From assembly GCA_019113745.1 (NCBI GenBank), contig DXGV01000016.1, forward strand, positions 56,998-120,997: a DNA stretch of 64,000 bases. Direction: 5' to 3'. Made by a program: the position numbers and the translations under genes. A model generated the notes under the pieces. That model saw only the letters and a list, made by a program, of their open reading frames with translations, was not told the DNA's origin and ran no database searches. Positions 8,388 to 16,120 of this stretch are shown here, piece after piece; position 1 is the first letter of the stretch; each line of letters begins with the position of its first letter. This DNA is from Candidatus Blautia intestinavium. GTDB taxonomy: Bacteria > Bacillota > Clostridia > Lachnospirales > Lachnospiraceae.

Positions 8388-9512
8388 ATGCGTCATTGGC
8401 CGGTAAAAACAGCGGGAATGGTTCTTGCAGCGTCCGTTCTTGCTTTTACACAATTAAGCTGCGGGACAGAAAAAACGGAGGAACCCGTCTCGCAGACGGC
8501 GGAGGCCCCGGAGATATCCGCTTCGGAAGCTGCCCGGGAGGAATCCGGAGAAACTGCCGGACCGTCGCTGCCGGGCGTCTCGGAAACTCCGGAGGCAGAG
8601 GTTTCGGAAACAGTAAAGCCTACGCAGGAAACCGGGGAAGTCTCCCCGTCCCCGGAGCAGGAAGGAGCTGCGGAAGGAGAGGGAACATTATCTCCTCCGT
8701 CTGAATCGGCGCCGGACAGCGTTTTCGGACAACCGGAGACTTCGGAACCTACTACAGACCAGAAGATGCAGACTCTATTGTCCGGTCTGGCCTTTCCAGC
8801 AGGGAATGGAACATGGTCAGCTTATGTATGCAATCTGGCGGAGAATACAGACGGAGCGGTGAATCCCCAGAGACAGCAGGCGGCCAGCCTGATCAAGCTT
8901 TTTATTATGGGAGCAGTCTATGAAAATTACGACGCGCTTGTTTCTCAGTACGGACAGGGAAGCGTGGACGGAAACCTGCATTCCATGATCACTGTCAGCG
9001 ATAACGACGCGGCGAACGCCCTTGTAAGCTATCTGGGCGGCGGGGACGGAACGGCGGGAATGAATATCGTGAACCAGTACTGCAGTGCCAACGGATACAG
9101 CAGTACCCATATGGGACGTCTTCTCCTTCAGAGCAATGAATTTGACGATAATTACACTTCCGTGATCGACTGCGGATATTTTCTTAAAAGAGTATATGAA
9201 GGAAATAAAGAAGGAGATCCTGTTGCTGCCGCGGAGTTTTCCCTGCTGGCGGAGCAGACGAGACGGAATAAGATCCCCGCTCAGATGCCGGAGGGAGTCA
9301 GCGTTGCCAACAAAACAGGGGAGCTGGCAGATGTGGAGAACGACGCGGGCATTATCTATAATGTACAGAACGATCTGATCGTAGTCTTTATGTCAGAGAA
9401 CGTAACGGAGGCGGGTTCCGCCCAGAGTACCATAGCTTCTCTAAGCAGGCAGGTATACGATTACTATAACGGTCCGGCCGCGGAAAGCGGAGGCGGGGGC
9501 GCCGTCGCATAA
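8388..9512 (+). CDS. Exported serine hydrolase of the class A beta-lactamase fold
   Basis: 374-residue exported protein with a penicillin-recognising fold. The N-terminus is a lipoprotein-like signal ending LSCG (a weak lipobox, with Gln at -3), followed by about 105 residues of Glu/Pro/Ser/Thr-rich linker. The catalytic domain has S167-x-x-K170 (ASLIK), S204-D205-N206 and K309-T310-G311. I do not see the ExxLN omega-loop motif carrying Glu166 of true class A beta-lactamases, so deacylation-competent resistance activity is doubtful; a DD-peptidase-like or PBP-like role at the wall is more likely. It sits among other envelope genes. RBS GAAGGAATG precedes the start. Confidence 0.82.
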   Translation: MRHWPVKTAGMVLAASVLAFTQLSCGTEKTEEPVSQTAEAPEISASEAAREESGETAGPSLPGVSETPEAEVSETVKPTQETGEVSPSPEQEGAAEGEGTLSPPSESAPDSVFGQPETSEPTTDQKMQTLLSGLAFPAGNGTWSAYVCNLAENTDGAVNPQRQQAASLIKLFIMGAVYENYDALVSQYGQGSVDGNLHSMITVSDNDAANALVSYLGGGDGTAGMNIVNQYCSANGYSSTHMGRLLLQSNEFDDNYTSVIDCGYFLKRVYEGNKEGDPVAAAEFSLLAEQTRRNKIPAQMPEGVSVANKTGELADVENDAGIIYNVQNDLIVVFMSENVTEAGSAQSTIASLSRQVYDYYNGPAAESGGGGAVA

Positions 9513-9569
9513 GGCCGGACGGGCTGGAGTATGCCGCTGTTATTTATAAAAAACAAAAAGGAGGTAAAC

Positions 9570-10520
9570 ATGATGAAGAAGAAAATCACGGAGATGAGCA
9601 GATTTTCCCCTGTAAAGTGGGCGGCCTTATTTATACTTGTATTCACGCTCTCCCTTCCTCTGACCGCAGAGGACAGCTATGCGTCGAATACTTATACCGT
9701 CAGCGTACAGGAAGGATATCTGGCTCTGCGCACAGCGAAAGCTTACGATTCCCGGAACGAGATCGGAGAGCTTTATACGGGGGACACCGTGGAGGTTACA
9801 GACAGCAGCGACCCGACTTACTGGTATGTGTATTCTCCCAAGTACGGCACGTCAGGCTATGTAAATAAGAATTACCTGGTGGGAACGTCCAATACCTGGA
9901 CGGTGAGCGTAAGCAAGGGGTATCTGGCTCTGCGCACAGCGAAGGCGTACGACTCCCGGAACGAGATCGGAGAGCTTTATACAGGAGATACTGTTCAGGT
10001 TACAGACAGCAGCGACCCGACTTACTGGTATGTATACTCTCCAAAGCATGGGAAATCCGGCTACGTGAACAAAAATTATCTTGTCAGCAGTTCCTCTTCC
10101 GGGCAGACAAGAACAGTGAGCGTAAGTAAAGGATACCTGGCTCTGAGAACGGCGAAGGCATACGACTCCCGGAACGAGATCGGGGAGCTTTATACGGGAG
10201 ATACCGTACAGCTTATAGATACCAGCGACGCTACTTACTGGTATGTATACTCTCCAAAGTACAACAAAAACGGTTATGTAAATAAAAATTATCTGACAGG
10301 CGGAGGCAGTTCCGCGTCTTATCCCACAAAGACAGTGAGCGTAAGCAAGGGATATCTGGCTTTGAGAACAGCGAAAGCGTACGATGAATCAAATGAGATC
10401 GGAGAACTGTACACAGGCGACGTGGTTCAGGTGATCGATTCCAGCGACAATGGTTACTGGTATGTATATTCGCCGAAGCTGAATAAAAACGGCTATGTGA
10501 ATAAAAATTATCTCTATTGA
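9570..10520 (+). CDS. Secreted protein with four bacterial SH3 repeats
   Basis: 316-residue exported protein. After a Sec signal (residues 1 to about 40, ending LTAEDSYAS) it consists almost entirely of four SH3b units of about 62 residues. Each begins TVSV.(E/K)GYLALRTAKAYD, continues NEIGELYTGD and YWYVYSPK, and ends GYVNKNYL. No catalytic domain is attached. SH3b modules typically bind peptidoglycan peptides, so a wall-binding role is inferred. The units are also very alike at DNA level, which makes the gene prone to repeat-number change. The start at 9570 follows AAAAAGGAGGTAAAC; the earlier ATG at 9531 has no ribosome site. Confidence 0.88.
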   Translation: MMKKKITEMSRFSPVKWAALFILVFTLSLPLTAEDSYASNTYTVSVQEGYLALRTAKAYDSRNEIGELYTGDTVEVTDSSDPTYWYVYSPKYGTSGYVNKNYLVGTSNTWTVSVSKGYLALRTAKAYDSRNEIGELYTGDTVQVTDSSDPTYWYVYSPKHGKSGYVNKNYLVSSSSSGQTRTVSVSKGYLALRTAKAYDSRNEIGELYTGDTVQLIDTSDATYWYVYSPKYNKNGYVNKNYLTGGGSSASYPTKTVSVSKGYLALRTAKAYDESNEIGELYTGDVVQVIDSSDNGYWYVYSPKLNKNGYVNKNYLY

Positions 10521-10535
10521 AAATATGCAAAATAC

Positions 10536-10561
10536 AAAAGAGGTCTTTCAGACCTCTTTTT
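10536..10561. terminator. Bidirectional terminator
   Basis: AAAAGAGGTC / GACCTCTTTTT with a 5-base loop, serving the SH3b gene on the + strand and overlapping the end of the DUF2798 gene on the - strand. Confidence 0.85.
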
Positions 10562-11042
10562 GTGTTTCGGGTATCTGGTTGGATGAAGAAGAGAATATAT
10601 GCCGGAAGATGAACCGGACAAAAGGCCCCGCATAAAAAATTTGCCAGAAAAACGCCATGGGGAAATTTAAAGCGGTGGTCTGAAGCCATACGGGAAGGAA
10701 GGCGGCACCTGCATGTTTAAAAAGTATGGTTGCCAGAAAACTCATAAGAGGGCACATCCATGCGACGGAAAGAGCAGAGATTGCAAGAACAAGATGAAAC
10801 GGATTTTCTCTTTCCGGGTTTACAAGGCGCAGGGCAGTTCTCTGAGTAATCTTTCCTACCAGGAAAAAGTCCAGGAGAAAGGCGGCGGGCCCCATAATGA
10901 GAAGTTCATGAAAGGCCGCGGCAAAAACACCGGAACTCAATCCTCCGGTTTCCAGAGATATGTTGTAGCAGATCATGGCATAGACCATAACGATAACCAT
11001 CAGGATGGTAAAGATAATTTCCTGAAACTTTGTTTTGGGCAT
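10548..11042 (-). CDS. DUF2798 domain membrane protein
   Basis: 164-residue integral membrane protein with two DUF2798 units. The family motif appears as MPKTKFQEIIFTILMVIVMVYAM at the start and again as NPFHLVLAISALSVAWMCPLMSF near residue 85. Each unit has two hydrophobic helices, and FHELLIMGPAAFLLDFFLVG is also typical. The function is unknown in the literature I can recall. RBS AGGAGG is seen on the - strand just before the start. It is monocistronic, ending in the shared terminator. Confidence 0.85.
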   Translation of the reverse strand: MPKTKFQEIIFTILMVIVMVYAMICYNISLETGGLSSGVFAAAFHELLIMGPAAFLLDFFLVGKITQRTALRLVNPERENPFHLVLAISALSVAWMCPLMSFLATILFKHAGAAFLPVWLQTTALNFPMAFFWQIFYAGPFVRFIFRHIFSSSSNQIPETQKEV

Positions 11043-11178
11043 AAAAAACCTCCTAAAATGAATATGAACTTACAGAAAATTGTGTTGTTCGTTATCATTC
11101 AGGAGAATGTACGTTTCCAATTAAACCAAAATTTCTATTGCCGGACTATTCTATCACGGCATTCCTAAGGCTGTCAAG

Positions 11179-11211
11179 AAAAACACCGGAAGATTATTTC
11201 CGGTGTTTTTT
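11179..11211 (-). terminator. Terminator overlapping the end of the DUF1836 gene
   Basis: AAAAACACCGGAA / TTCCGGTGTTTTT hairpin with the gene's TAA stop located in or next to its loop. T-runs exist on both sides. Stop codon and terminator share the same bases, a compact arrangement. Confidence 0.75.
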
Positions 11212-11814
11212 GTTGCTGTCATCCCCGGAGGGGCGTATCTCGTCGATCAGATGCTCGATCAGCATTTTCTTCATATATACGTCGAAGCTCAGAAGACAGA
11301 TAAAGGAAAAGAGCTTCAGAAATTCTCTGTCCTCTTCCGGGGCGTTTTCAAAGGTGCCCTGGGCGGTCTTATACCGGGACAGCAGATCTTTTGTCAGATA
11401 TTCGATCTGATTTTTTTCCATACTGAAAACTTCGTTATAAATAGTGGTAAGATCCATCTCTGAATCAGATTTAAAATACTTCTCTGTAATGGGATGCAGA
11501 AGGGTCTGGATATCGCTGATAGACAGAATACTTTTGAAATAGTAAATGAAGATCAGCAGAAGCATGTGCTCCCTGGAATACCGTTTCTTCTCAGGCGAGG
11601 GAAGCAGGTTGTTTTTCGCGTAATTGTTGATCATGGTCTTTGTAAGGATCTTATCGTCAGGATAGCGCTTGCTGGAGGCAAGCTGAGATTCCATAAAGGT
11701 CGTCACCTGATCCATATATAAGTCGATCCCGGGGATATCCTCGGGTTTGATATAATCAATCCTGGAAACGCTTTTGATGATGCTGTTCATCATATCGTGT
11801 ATATCAATAGTCAT
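11194..11814 (-). CDS. DUF1836 domain-containing protein
   Basis: 206-residue soluble protein of the DUF1836 family, widespread in Firmicutes and of undefined function. The family pattern is visible: DYIKPEDIPGIDLYMDQVTTFM, then KILTKTMINNYAKNNLLPSPEKKRYSREH. The latter resembles the helix-turn-helix and linker of MerR-like proteins, followed by LLIFIYYFKSILSISDI. It may be DNA-binding, but this is inference. A GGAGG ribosome site precedes the start on the - strand. Confidence 0.85.
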   Translation of the reverse strand: MTIDIHDMMNSIIKSVSRIDYIKPEDIPGIDLYMDQVTTFMESQLASSKRYPDDKILTKTMINNYAKNNLLPSPEKKRYSREHMLLLIFIYYFKSILSISDIQTLLHPITEKYFKSDSEMDLTTIYNEVFSMEKNQIEYLTKDLLSRYKTAQGTFENAPEEDREFLKLFSFICLLSFDVYMKKMLIEHLIDEIRPSGDDSNKKHRK

Positions 11815-11893
11815 TTTCTTCCTCCTTCTGCTTTATTATATAGTTTTAAAAACTACTTGTAAATAATTTTTTGCACTGTAACAATAAAAGAAC

Positions 11894-12745
11894 TCATGGC
11901 TTGATGATCTTCGTGTTCTGCCGGTAGCTTCGCGGGGACTGGCCGTAGACATTTTTGAAGGCTCTGGAAAAATGAAGCTGATTGGGGTAGCCGACCTTAA
12001 TACTGATGTCTTTTACAGAGAGATCGGTTGTTTTCAGAAACTCCGCCGCTTTTGACATACGATACCGGATCAGGAACTCCTGAGGCGACTGCCCCATTGT
12101 CTCTTTAAAAATCTTGCCGAAATAGCTGCGGTCCAGATTCAGACGGCTGGCTATATCTTCCACAGTAATAGGAAAGGAATAATTGGAAGATATAAAGGTG
12201 ATCGCCTCGTTTGTATAAAACTGCGTGCGCTTGCCATTCTGGATTTTGCGCTTGGCAGCGGAACCTGAAAGAAGAGCGTCCATGATCAGGAACATGTGGC
12301 CGATAAGATGATAGGAAGTCTTTTTCTGGCAGGTGGCGAGATAGAGCAGTTCTTCCTTTAACATATTTCCCGCCTGCTCGGACTTGGGCGTATAAACGGG
12401 AGATTCCGTGGAAAGACCTGCAGTCTCAAGGATTTCCTTCACCTTCATTCCATCAAATTCGATCCAGGTGTATTCCCAGGGGTCAGCCCGGTCCGCGTAA
12501 TAGGTATTGATCTGTCCGGGTTCAATGAGAAAGCCCATTCCGCCGTGGATTTCGTATTCTCTGGAATAAGTAACTTTGTCAACTGACAGGATTCCTTTTC
12601 CGGAAATGACGTAATGAAACAGATAATGATTACGCACGGCAGGACCGTAGGAGTGGAGAGGAAGGCATTTTTCATATCCGTACTGATAAAGGGTCAGATC
12701 CATGAAACGATCGTCAGAAAATATTTGAAACAAGAGATTTTCCAT
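11894..12745 (-). CDS. AraC-family regulator of the alpha-galactoside locus
   Basis: 283-residue AraC/XylS-type transcription factor. The N-terminal cupin sensor domain spans about residues 15-150 (GHxxHY-like PLHSYGPAVRNHYLFHYVISG, then GMGFLIEPGQINTYYAD). The C-terminal double HTH starts near residue 190: ITVEDIASRLNLDRSYFGKIFKE and LSVKDISIKVGYPNQLHFSRAFK, with the family signature YGQSPRSYR. It is divergent from a sugar ABC operon with alpha-galactosidase, like MsmR/RafR-type regulators, so it probably activates that operon with an alpha-galactoside or its product. The start at 12745 is set by GGAGGT upstream; an upstream ATG at 12814 lacks one. Confidence 0.9.
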   Translation of the reverse strand: MENLLFQIFSDDRFMDLTLYQYGYEKCLPLHSYGPAVRNHYLFHYVISGKGILSVDKVTYSREYEIHGGMGFLIEPGQINTYYADRADPWEYTWIEFDGMKVKEILETAGLSTESPVYTPKSEQAGNMLKEELLYLATCQKKTSYHLIGHMFLIMDALLSGSAAKRKIQNGKRTQFYTNEAITFISSNYSFPITVEDIASRLNLDRSYFGKIFKETMGQSPQEFLIRYRMSKAAEFLKTTDLSVKDISIKVGYPNQLHFSRAFKNVYGQSPRSYRQNTKIIKP

Positions 12746-12773
12746 ATTTTTACCTCCAGTCGAGAAAATGAAT

Positions 12774-12787
12774 TTAGTAAATACTAA
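12774..12787. promoter_or_regulatory. Small inverted repeat in the AraC/ABC divergent region
   Basis: TTAGTA-AA-TACTAA, just upstream of the AraC-type gene. A further TTAGTAGTAAC lies near 12857. It could be an operator for the divergent regulator; position is the only support. Confidence 0.3.
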
Positions 12788-12923
12788 CAAAAAAATATGG
12801 TAAAAAATGTACAATATAGACGAAATTTTGCTCTTTCACCTTATTATATACCATTATTAGTAGTAACTTCAACTATTTTCTTGAAAAACAGCAAAAAGAT
12901 ATAAATTGCAAAGCGTGGGAATA

Positions 12924-12952
12924 TTTACAGTCAATTTTGCCGATGCTACAAT
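12924..12952 (+). promoter_or_regulatory. Promoter of the sugar ABC operon
   Basis: TTTACA (12924-12929), 17-bp spacer, TACAAT (12947-12952), about 40 bp before the start of the binding-protein gene. Confidence 0.6.
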
Positions 12953-12990
12953 TAGTTTACCTAATATTGAAACAGGAAAGGAGAAGAGTA

Positions 12991-14289
12991 ATGAAAAAAC
13001 AAGCATTGTTTGCTGTCGGCGCAGGCGCTGTTCTGGTGGGAGCAGGCGCGGTGCTGACAGGATGCGGAGATTCTTCCACAAGCAACGGAAAGATCCAGAT
13101 TGAGATGGTTCAGTACAAGCCGGAAGCTGTCAAGGCTTTTGAGCAGATGGAAGAAAAATTCAATGCCACCCATGATGACATTGAACTGACCATCGAATCG
13201 CCGAACGAGGCGATGACGATTCTGAAAACACGTTTCATCAAGGAGGATCAGCCTGACATCATCGGAATAGGAGGAGATATCAACTACTCCAATTTCCTGG
13301 ATTCAGAGATGCTGATGGATATCTCGGATTTCGACGGCCTTGCAGACGTAAAGCAGTCCTATATGGATATTCTGGAAAACCTTGAATTCGTTCCTACAGA
13401 GGGTACATATGCGGTGCCGTACGTGGCAAATGCGGCAGGTATTCTGTACAACAAGGATATGTTTGAAGAAAACGGATGGCAGATCCCCACCACCTGGGAT
13501 GAATTCCTGACGCTTCTGGATACCATTCAGGAATCCGGTCAGCAGCCTCTGTATTTTGGCTTCAAGGATACATGGACCTGTCTTGCTCCGTGGAACGCCA
13601 TGGCCTGCGATCTGGCTCCTGCGGATGTATGCAAACAGGTAAACAGAGGAGAAACTACTTTCTCCGAGGAGTACAGAGAAGTAGCCGAAAAGATTCTTCA
13701 GCTTCTTCCCTATGCACAGCCGGATCCCACCGCATACAGCTATAATGACGCATGTACCGCTTTCGCAAGAGGCGAATCCGCGATGTACTGCATCGGAAGC
13801 TACGCGGTTCCCCAGATCCTTTCTGTAAATCCGGATATGAACATCGACTCCTTCGTCTTCCCGGCAAATGACGAGGCGGAAGGACAGATTCTGAACTCCG
13901 GCGTCGACCTCCTGTTTTCTGTAATGGAAGACTGTGAGAACAAGGAAGCGGCCTATGAGGTTCTCCGTTTCATGATGGAGGACGAGAACATTCAGATTTA
14001 TCTGGACGACCAGAACGCCATCCCCTGCAAAGAAGGCGAATTCGATCTTCCGGACCAGCTTGAGGGTATGACAGAATATATCGAAGAAGGCAAAATGGCC
14101 GACTACCAGGATCATTCCTATCCTTCCGAGATGGCAGTAGACGCCATGATCCAGACTTATATCATGGATGGCGATACAGACGGATTCCTGGAGAAATTTG
14201 ACACTGAATGGAAACGCTATAACCGTGACCTGATCCGAAAGGTGCAGGCATATGAGGAAGAACACGGGGAAGGAGGAGATGAATCATGA
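12991..14289 (+). CDS. Sugar ABC transporter substrate-binding lipoprotein
   Basis: 432-residue extracellular binding protein of the SBP_bac_1/MsmE class, expected to capture alpha-galactosides such as raffinose or melibiose given the downstream alpha-galactosidase. The signal peptide ends in lipobox LTGC (Cys near residue 25). Family features are EQMEEKFNATHDDIELTIE, PDIIGIGGDINYSNF, AVPYVANAAGILYNKDMFEENGWQIPTTWDEF and a late AMYCIGSYAVPQIL. Start 12991 follows GGAAAGGAGAAGAGTA. It overlaps the next gene by 4 bp (ATGA). No ATPase gene is in the operon; such systems commonly borrow a shared MsmK-type ATPase encoded elsewhere. Confidence 0.92.
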   Translation: MKKQALFAVGAGAVLVGAGAVLTGCGDSSTSNGKIQIEMVQYKPEAVKAFEQMEEKFNATHDDIELTIESPNEAMTILKTRFIKEDQPDIIGIGGDINYSNFLDSEMLMDISDFDGLADVKQSYMDILENLEFVPTEGTYAVPYVANAAGILYNKDMFEENGWQIPTTWDEFLTLLDTIQESGQQPLYFGFKDTWTCLAPWNAMACDLAPADVCKQVNRGETTFSEEYREVAEKILQLLPYAQPDPTAYSYNDACTAFARGESAMYCIGSYAVPQILSVNPDMNIDSFVFPANDEAEGQILNSGVDLLFSVMEDCENKEAAYEVLRFMMEDENIQIYLDDQNAIPCKEGEFDLPDQLEGMTEYIEEGKMADYQDHSYPSEMAVDAMIQTYIMDGDTDGFLEKFDTEWKRYNRDLIRKVQAYEEEHGEGGDES

Positions 14290-15167
14290 TGGATAAAGCA
14301 AAAGGCAATGAGAGAAAGCGCACGTTTATGCTGATCACCATTCCTATTCTGGTACTGTTTTTCGCATTCAATACACTGCCTCTGATCAAAGGCTTTATTT
14401 ACAGTTTTACAAATTTTAAAGGCTATGGAAGCTATGAGTGGGTTGGCCTGAGAAACTATATCGACCTGTTCCAGGACGCCCGTGTAGGAAGATCCTATCT
14501 GTTTACCTTTAAATTTGCCATCGTTTCAACGATCATCGTAAATGTTGTCAGCCTGATCCTGGCGCTTGGGCTTAACAGCAAGATCAGAGCGAAAAGCGCT
14601 CTGAGAGGCATTTACTTTATTCCCAACGTACTGGGGGGGCTTGTTGTAGGTTACATCTTCAGCTTTATCTTTACCTATATCCTTCCGGCAGTGGGACAGG
14701 CTCTGGGAATCGAAGCTCTCAGCGGAAGTATGCTGGCAAGTACGAAAACCGCATGGTTTGCTATCGTGATCGTAGCCGCATGGCAGTCCATCGCTATGAA
14801 TACTATCATTTATATTTCCGGTCTTCAGACAGTGCCGGAGGATGTATATGAGGCGGGATCCATTGACGGAGCTACAGGCTGGACAAAATTCAAGAGCCTG
14901 ACCTTCCCTCTGATCATTCCGTTTTTTACCATCAACATGGTGCTTTGTATGAAAAACTTCCTGATGGCCTTCGACCAGATCATGGCGTTGACCAAGGGCG
15001 GACCGGCACAGAGTACGGAATCCATCTCCTACCTGATCTACAGAAACGGTATGGACGGCGGACAGTTTGGTTTCCAGAGCGCCAACGCGGTACTGTTCTT
15101 TGTAGTGATCGTGGCAATCTCTGTGTTCCAGCTTTCATTTATGAATAAGAAGGAGGAGCAGTTATGA
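14286..15167 (+). CDS. Sugar ABC transporter permease (MsmF/UgpA type)
   Basis: 293-residue permease with about six transmembrane helices. The coupling motif appears as VPEDVYEAGSIDGATGWTKF followed by LTFPLIIPFF (about residues 185-215). N-terminal features LITIPILVLFFAFNTLPLIKGF and SFTNFKGYG...WVGLRNYIDLF are typical of the first permease of carbohydrate-uptake-1 systems. It overlaps the binding-protein stop and the next permease start by 4 bp each, so the three are translationally coupled. RBS GGAGGAG. Confidence 0.93.
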   Translation: MMDKAKGNERKRTFMLITIPILVLFFAFNTLPLIKGFIYSFTNFKGYGSYEWVGLRNYIDLFQDARVGRSYLFTFKFAIVSTIIVNVVSLILALGLNSKIRAKSALRGIYFIPNVLGGLVVGYIFSFIFTYILPAVGQALGIEALSGSMLASTKTAWFAIVIVAAWQSIAMNTIIYISGLQTVPEDVYEAGSIDGATGWTKFKSLTFPLIIPFFTINMVLCMKNFLMAFDQIMALTKGGPAQSTESISYLIYRNGMDGGQFGFQSANAVLFFVVIVAISVFQLSFMNKKEEQL

Positions 15168-16015
15168 TGAAAAAGAAAAGTCAGGGCGTCGGCGGAACAA
15201 ACTGGCCGATTACTATTTTACTGATCATCGGATGCGTTACTATTTTCTTCCCATTATATATGGCGGTGATCATTGCTTTCAAACAGCCCTCCGAGATGAC
15301 AAACGATATTGCGGGAGCTCTTGCTTTCCCGTCAAAATGGAGTTTCAGCAACTTTGCAGAGGCGATGGAGGTTACAGATTTCTGGAACTCTCTTGGGAAC
15401 TCCCTCCTTATCACGATTTTAACAGTAGTGATCGCGATCCTGCTCCATTCTCTTGCCGGATATGCCATCGGCAGAAATATGGGACACAGTAAATTTTATA
15501 AGTTTTCTTATCTTTACATCGTAAGCGGTATGTTCGTTCCTTTTGCAATCCTGATGATGCCTCTGGTAAAACAGACTTCTCAGATGGGAATCGGAAATAG
15601 GGCTGGCGTAATCATTCTTTATGTGGTATTCTATATGCCGATGAACCTGCTTTTGTACTCCGGATACCTGAAAAATATTCCGCTGGCGCTGGAGGAAGCT
15701 GCGAAAGTGGACGGAGCAAGTACCTGGAAAACGTACTGGAGCATTATCTTTCCGATCATGAAGCCCATGCACGCTACCGTAGCGGTTCTGACTGCTCTGG
15801 GAACATGGAACGATGTAATGACTCCTCTGGTAATCATGTCCGGTACAGGCAAGAACACCCTGCCTCTGGCACAGTTGAATTTCCAGACACAGTTCGGTAC
15901 CAATTATAACCTGGCGTTTGCATCTTATCTGCTGGCGCTGATCCCGATCCTGATCTTCTATCTGGTATGCCAGAAACAGATCCTGAACGGCGTGGTAAAC
16001 GGAGCGGTAAAATAA
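15164..16015 (+). CDS. Sugar ABC transporter permease (MsmG/UgpE type)
   Basis: 283-residue second permease. The EAA loop reads LEEAAKVDGASTWKTYWSIIFPIMKP (about residues 187-210). Other typical segments are FFPLYMAVIIAFKQPSEM, FWNSLGNSLLITILTV, HSLAGYAIGRN and the C-terminal QILNGVVNGAVK. Pairs with the preceding permease to form the channel. RBS AAGGAGGAGCAGTT precedes the ATG. Confidence 0.94.
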   Translation: MMKKKSQGVGGTNWPITILLIIGCVTIFFPLYMAVIIAFKQPSEMTNDIAGALAFPSKWSFSNFAEAMEVTDFWNSLGNSLLITILTVVIAILLHSLAGYAIGRNMGHSKFYKFSYLYIVSGMFVPFAILMMPLVKQTSQMGIGNRAGVIILYVVFYMPMNLLLYSGYLKNIPLALEEAAKVDGASTWKTYWSIIFPIMKPMHATVAVLTALGTWNDVMTPLVIMSGTGKNTLPLAQLNFQTQFGTNYNLAFASYLLALIPILIFYLVCQKQILNGVVNGAVK

Positions 16016-16120
16016 GTGTGTCATTGGCGGTATGTATGCAGGTGCGTTATATGATATCAGCCGGAAAAATTCTGCGCTGATATTCTGACAGACAAGTATA
16101 AAGTATAAAAGGAGAAGACA

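Noticed and set aside
8388..9512. Antibiotic-resistance beta-lactamase
   Set aside because: No omega-loop glutamate motif seen; context is wall metabolism.
12903..12920. CcpA catabolite-repression (cre) site upstream of the sugar ABC operon
   Set aside because: TTGCAAAGCG resembles cre only with a one-base shift; no good match to the full consensus.
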